DNA from: Candidatus Omnitrophota bacterium
GTDB taxonomy: Bacteria > Omnitrophota > Gorgyraeia > Gygaellales > Profunditerraquicolaceae
DNA: 10,352 bases
Reading direction: 5' to 3'
Assembly (NCBI GenBank): GCA_018825725.1
Contig: JAHKBC010000156.1
Coordinates: 1-10,352 of the forward strand
A model generated the notes under the pieces. The model was not told where the DNA came from, did no database searches, and saw only the letters and a list, made by a program, of their open reading frames with translations. The translations under genes and the position numbers were made by a program. Numbering within the stretch: position 1 is the stretch's first letter; every line of letters starts with the position of its first letter. Positions 7,138-10,352 of this stretch are shown here, piece by piece.

Positions 7138-7155
7138 AACAAAGGAGGGCAAGGT

Positions 7156-7839
7156 ATGGATAATTGGCAGATGGGTAGCATGATTGAGCCAGTTAAGACA
7201 TTAGCTGCGCAGATCGGGCAGTTTGTCGGCAACCTGCTTATGGTGGTAGTTATCCTTATAGTCGGCTGGCTTATCTCCAAGTTTATTAAAAGCCTGGTTT
7301 TGAAATTGCTAAAGACTATTAAACTAGACGGCATATCCGAAAAGGTCGGACTGAAAGAACTTTTGGGTAAGGGGGGCATTAAATATTCTTTGTCCGAACT
7401 TATGGCTGTTGTCTGCTATTGGCTCTGCCTTTTGATTGCCATGGTAGTAGCGGTCAACGCGCTTGGGCTTACTATCGCAGCGGACCTTTTGAACAAGATA
7501 GTCCTATATATACCGAATATCATCGCCGCGGTTTTTATTATTATTCTCGGTATGTTTACGGCCACTTTATTAAAAAATATCGTTCAGACTGCCGCTAATA
7601 ATGCCGGTTTATACCAATCCAAGTTTCTAGCAAAGTTAGTTGAAGTAGTAGTTATTGTATTTACCGTGATTATGACCTTGGAGCAATTGAGCATCGGCGG
7701 CAAGGTGATTGAATTAATTATCAGCATAGTGTTGGGGTCCATGGGATTAGCTTTGGGCCTGGCTTTTGGTTTAGGATGCAAAGATATAGCAGGAAAATTT
7801 GTCAGCGATTTTGTGGATAAAATAAAATCAAAGCAGTAA
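7156..7839 (+). CDS. Small integral membrane protein, MscS-related conserved-TM-helix family, lacking the MscS beta domain
   Basis: The chosen start is ATG 7156, with AGGAGG (7143-7148) seven bases upstream, giving 227 residues. The frame is open upstream to a TTG at 7066, but that stretch holds the promoter and leader hairpin. The protein has about five hydrophobic segments: roughly 24-47, 82-104, 117-140, 160-178 and 184-206. The last, ending in GLALGLAFGLGCKDIAGKF, matches the Gly/Ala-rich pore-helix pattern of MscS-like channels and of the conserved TM helix repeat proteins (PF05552 type; CmpX is a relative). The chain ends 15-20 residues later, so the cytoplasmic beta domain and vestibule of true MscS are absent. 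A role in membrane tension or small-solute passage is family-based inference. The gene is bounded by its own promoter and a strong terminator, so it is probably monocistronic. Confidence 0.8.
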   Translation: MDNWQMGSMIEPVKTLAAQIGQFVGNLLMVVVILIVGWLISKFIKSLVLKLLKTIKLDGISEKVGLKELLGKGGIKYSLSELMAVVCYWLCLLIAMVVAVNALGLTIAADLLNKIVLYIPNIIAAVFIIILGMFTATLLKNIVQTAANNAGLYQSKFLAKLVEVVVIVFTVIMTLEQLSIGGKVIELIISIVLGSMGLALGLAFGLGCKDIAGKFVSDFVDKIKSKQ

Positions 7840-7861
7840 GGTAGTTTGTGAATTCCATCAG

Positions 7862-7920
7862 CCCCGCCTTTTTGGTATGAGGATTATCTCTCGAGATTTT
7901 ACCAAAAGGGCGGGGTTTTT
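7862..7920 (+). terminator. Strong Rho-independent terminator
   Basis: A 16-bp stem, CCCCGCCTTTTTGGTA (7862-7877) with TACCAAAAGGGCGGGG (7900-7915), has one G-T wobble and a 22-base loop that itself contains the small palindrome ATCTCTCGAGAT. TTTTT follows. It ends the MscS-like transcript 20 bases after its stop. The A/T inner part of the stem makes it partly symmetric but I see no opposing gene. The next start codon is only 13 bases after the T-run. Confidence 0.92.
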
Positions 7921-7932
7921 AAGGCCTCCCAA

Positions 7933-10352
7933 ATGATTTACAAATTTATTGATAAAAAAGGGTCATTCGCAGTCAAAACCCCGCAAGCTTATAATCTTTA
8001 TTTTCCGCTTACTGATTCTACCGGTAGCATTCTCTCTTCTATAAGCCCTAACCTGTCCGGGGATATTAAAAAAGATAATGACCATTTTTTCAATCTTCCG
8101 GTAAGTATCGAGGATATCCGTAGTAGCCCTTTGGCGCGCCGGGAATTTTTTATCAAGTCCGATAGAGGCATTATCCGGTTGTCCCGTCCTTACCAGGATA
8201 CTCTGGAAGCAGGCTTTTTATACCATAAATTAAATAAGTATCCTAAAGGGTTCCATTGCGAGATTACCAATTTTGTTCCGTTTGATATGCCGGTAGAAAT
8301 TATGCGGGTGAGAGTTGTAAATAGGAGTAGCCGAAATCGTTTGATCATACCCACATCTTTTATTCCCCTTTATGGCAGGTCTGAAAAAAATCTCCGGGAT
8401 CACAGGCACGTAAGTTCTCTTTTAAACAGGCTGGCGATTTCAAAATATGGGGTAATTCTGACACCCACGATGATTTTTGATGAAACCGGCCATAAACAAA
8501 ATATTACCCACTATTATACCTTAGCTTTTGATGGCAAGGGCGCGCCGCCCCAAGGGCAATTCCCTACCTTAGATTATTTTTATGGCCAAGGGGATATTTT
8601 TTCACCTGACGCAATTTATAAAGATGTTCAGCCGGTAAATAAGAAACTTGCCTTCTTTGACGGAAAAGAGGCATGTGCCGCCTTCAGGTTTCAGGAAAAG
8701 GTATTAAAACCTAAAGAAGCGGTTGACTATTTTATCGTGATGGGTATTACTGATAAACTCCAGGATATCAAAGGATACTTTTTGGCTTTAAATAGCCGGG
8801 AAAAAGTCGAGGTCAAATTACAGCAGACTAAAGACTACTGGCAGCATTATCTATCCAGGATTAATTTTGACTTCCAGGAGAATAGCCTGAACAACTGGCT
8901 GCTTTGGGTTAAATTTCAGCCTACATTAAGGAAACTTTTTGGTTGTTCCTTCCTGCCCCATTTTGATTATGGCAAAGGAGGAAGGGGTTGGAGAGACCTT
9001 TGGCAGGATACCCTCGCTCTTCTTTTGACAGAACCTATTAGGGCTAGGCCTTTAATTTTAAATAATTTTAACGGGGTGCGTATTGATGGGTCAAACGCGA
9101 CTATTATTACCAGGGAAGGAGGGTTCATATCAGACCGCAACCGCATTAGCCGGGTTTGGATGGACCATGGGGTGTGGCCGTATCTTGCGCTTAAACTATA
9201 TATGAATCGTTGCTCGGATACTGATATACTACTGGAAGAGTTAAATTATTTCAGCGACCATCAGACTAAAAGGGCTAAGGGCGGGAGTAAAGATTTCAAT
9301 CAAAAAGATTTTATCCTGCGCACAAAGAAGAAAAAGATTTACCGCGGCACGGTCTTAGAGCATGTCTTGGTAGAGAACCTGGTGCAGTTTTTTAATGTGG
9401 GCAGGCACAATATCATATGCCTGGAAAATGCCGATTGGAATGACGGCCTGGATATGGCAGCTGAGTATGGAGAGAGCGTGGCTTTTAGTTTCATGTATGC
9501 CCATAACCTTAAGGATCTCTGCTTCTTTTTGAAAGACCTTAAAAGAAAGTCAAAGAAGATTTATATATTCAAGGAGTTGGTTTTACTCCTGGATACTCTG
9601 AGTGGGCCAGTAAATTACTCTGACTATCTTTCAAAACAAAAGAGGTTAGAGGATTATTTTAAGAGTACAGGTATTATTTCCGGAGATAAAATTGCGGTAG
9701 ACGTTGATATTTTGATAAAGGATTTGGAGCGTAAATCCGGGCATCTTTTTAAGTGGCTCTCGGAAAAGGAGTGGCTTAAAGAGAAGTTTTTTAACGGCTA
9801 TTATGATAATTGTTCCAGGAGGGTTGAAGGCAGGCGCGGTAATGATGTGCGTATGATGCTTAGCTCTCAGGTATTTGCGCTTATGAGCGGATCTTTAAGC
9901 CCGGATAGAATAACGGATATCTGGAAAGCAATTAAGAAATTCCTGCAGGATAAAGAGTTAGGGGGAATTCACCTGAATACTGATTTTTCCAGCTTGCAGC
10001 TTGATTTTGGCCGGGCCTTTGGTTTTTCGTACGGAGACAAGGAAAATGGGGCATTTTTTAGCCATATGACGGTTATGTTAGCCAATGCCCTGTATAAAAA
10101 TGGATTTATTCAAGAAGGCCGGGAGATTTTAAATTCGATATATACCATGGCTATAGATAATAGGGCTAAAATTTATCCGTTACTGCCGGAATATTTCAAT
10201 AACCAAGGGAGAGGGTTGTATTTTTATCTAACCGGTTCAGCCAGCTGGTATATTTATACTTTAGTAGAGGAGGTTTTGGGGCTTAAATTTATTTTAGGAG
10301 ACTTATGTTTATCGCCCAAGCTTTGTCAGGAGGATTTTTACGGTAAAAATAA
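7933..10352 (+). CDS. GH94-like glycoside phosphorylase (cellobiose/chitobiose phosphorylase relative), 3'-truncated by window edge
   Basis: An open frame of 806 codons runs off the right edge; family members are usually 800-900 residues, so little is missing. Such enzymes cleave a beta-linked disaccharide or oligosaccharide with phosphate, giving a sugar 1-phosphate in the cytoplasm; there is no signal peptide. Seen: an N-terminal beta-sandwich opening (MIYKFIDKKGSFAV), GRGWRDLWQD with R354 and D359 (sugar-binding RDxxQD pattern), MDHGVWPYLALKLY near 410, ENADWNDGLD with D501 as likely general acid, FNGYYDN before the helical core continues, and TGSASWY from 767, near the phosphate site. The C-terminal sandwich is just beginning at the edge. 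The start is supported by N-terminal family likeness; only a weak AAGG precedes it, and the terminator hairpin lies immediately upstream. Substrate is unknown; related families GH149 and GH161 are alternatives. Confidence 0.85.
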   Translation, partial: MIYKFIDKKGSFAVKTPQAYNLYFPLTDSTGSILSSISPNLSGDIKKDNDHFFNLPVSIEDIRSSPLARREFFIKSDRGIIRLSRPYQDTLEAGFLYHKLNKYPKGFHCEITNFVPFDMPVEIMRVRVVNRSSRNRLIIPTSFIPLYGRSEKNLRDHRHVSSLLNRLAISKYGVILTPTMIFDETGHKQNITHYYTLAFDGKGAPPQGQFPTLDYFYGQGDIFSPDAIYKDVQPVNKKLAFFDGKEACAAFRFQEKVLKPKEAVDYFIVMGITDKLQDIKGYFLALNSREKVEVKLQQTKDYWQHYLSRINFDFQENSLNNWLLWVKFQPTLRKLFGCSFLPHFDYGKGGRGWRDLWQDTLALLLTEPIRARPLILNNFNGVRIDGSNATIITREGGFISDRNRISRVWMDHGVWPYLALKLYMNRCSDTDILLEELNYFSDHQTKRAKGGSKDFNQKDFILRTKKKKIYRGTVLEHVLVENLVQFFNVGRHNIICLENADWNDGLDMAAEYGESVAFSFMYAHNLKDLCFFLKDLKRKSKKIYIFKELVLLLDTLSGPVNYSDYLSKQKRLEDYFKSTGIISGDKIAVDVDILIKDLERKSGHLFKWLSEKEWLKEKFFNGYYDNCSRRVEGRRGNDVRMMLSSQVFALMSGSLSPDRITDIWKAIKKFLQDKELGGIHLNTDFSSLQLDFGRAFGFSYGDKENGAFFSHMTVMLANALYKNGFIQEGREILNSIYTMAIDNRAKIYPLLPEYFNNQGRGLYFYLTGSASWYIYTLVEEVLGLKFILGDLCLSPKLCQEDFYGKN

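Noticed and set aside
7066..7155. N-terminal extension of the MscS-like protein from TTG 7066
   Set aside because: The TTG is part of a perfect TTGACA box, the stretch contains a terminator-like hairpin, and a consensus AGGAGG precedes ATG 7156.
7862..7915. Inverted repeat as a transposon end or attachment site
   Set aside because: The GC-rich stem followed by a T-run directly after a stop codon is fully explained as an intrinsic terminator; no partner copy is present in the window.

Overview
The window looks like part of a Gram-negative bacterial chromosome of low-to-moderate GC. A Kdo transferase (waaA) implies a lipid A/LPS outer membrane, and three products carry exported signals or membrane segments. 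Ferritin, a desulfoferrodoxin-like protein and a carbohydrate phosphorylase fit an anaerobic or microaerophilic, possibly uncultured lineage. My guess is a candidate phylum such as Omnitrophota, from general impression only, not from a marker gene. All eight recognised genes are on the plus strand. I see no mobile element, CRISPR array, rRNA or tRNA.

Layout: (1) 2-1772, the 3' part of waaA overlapping a STAS-PilZ fusion gene by 8 bp. (2) 1773-2346, a 238-bp gap with a possible promoter and a long 5'-UTR hairpin, then a small secreted desulfoferrodoxin-like protein. (3) 2347-4251, ferritin behind a near-consensus sigma-70 promoter, followed 5 bp later by a stand-alone TrpB2-type tryptophan synthase beta chain. 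(4) 4277-7010, a membrane HD-GYP sensor phosphodiesterase overlapping an exported PIG-L/LmbE-type deacetylase by 29 bp. (5) 7011-7155, a regulatory gap with a T-rich terminator-like site, a TTGACA promoter and a second terminator-like hairpin in the leader. (6) 7156-7839, a small integral membrane protein of the MscS-related conserved-TM-helix type, closed by a very strong terminator. (7) 7933-10352, a GH94-like glycoside phosphorylase that runs off the right edge.

Functional links: two genes point to cyclic-di-GMP signalling, a PilZ receptor fused to a STAS domain and an intact HD-GYP hydrolase. They flank an iron/oxidative-stress pair (desulfoferrodoxin-like protein plus ferritin). waaA, the exported deacetylase and the phosphorylase concern surface glycans or carbohydrate metabolism. 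I see no clear new multi-gene system. The points most worth checking are the altered metal site of the secreted desulfoferrodoxin-like protein, the STAS-PilZ fusion, and the hairpins placed between promoter and start codon, or directly before a start codon, at three genes.
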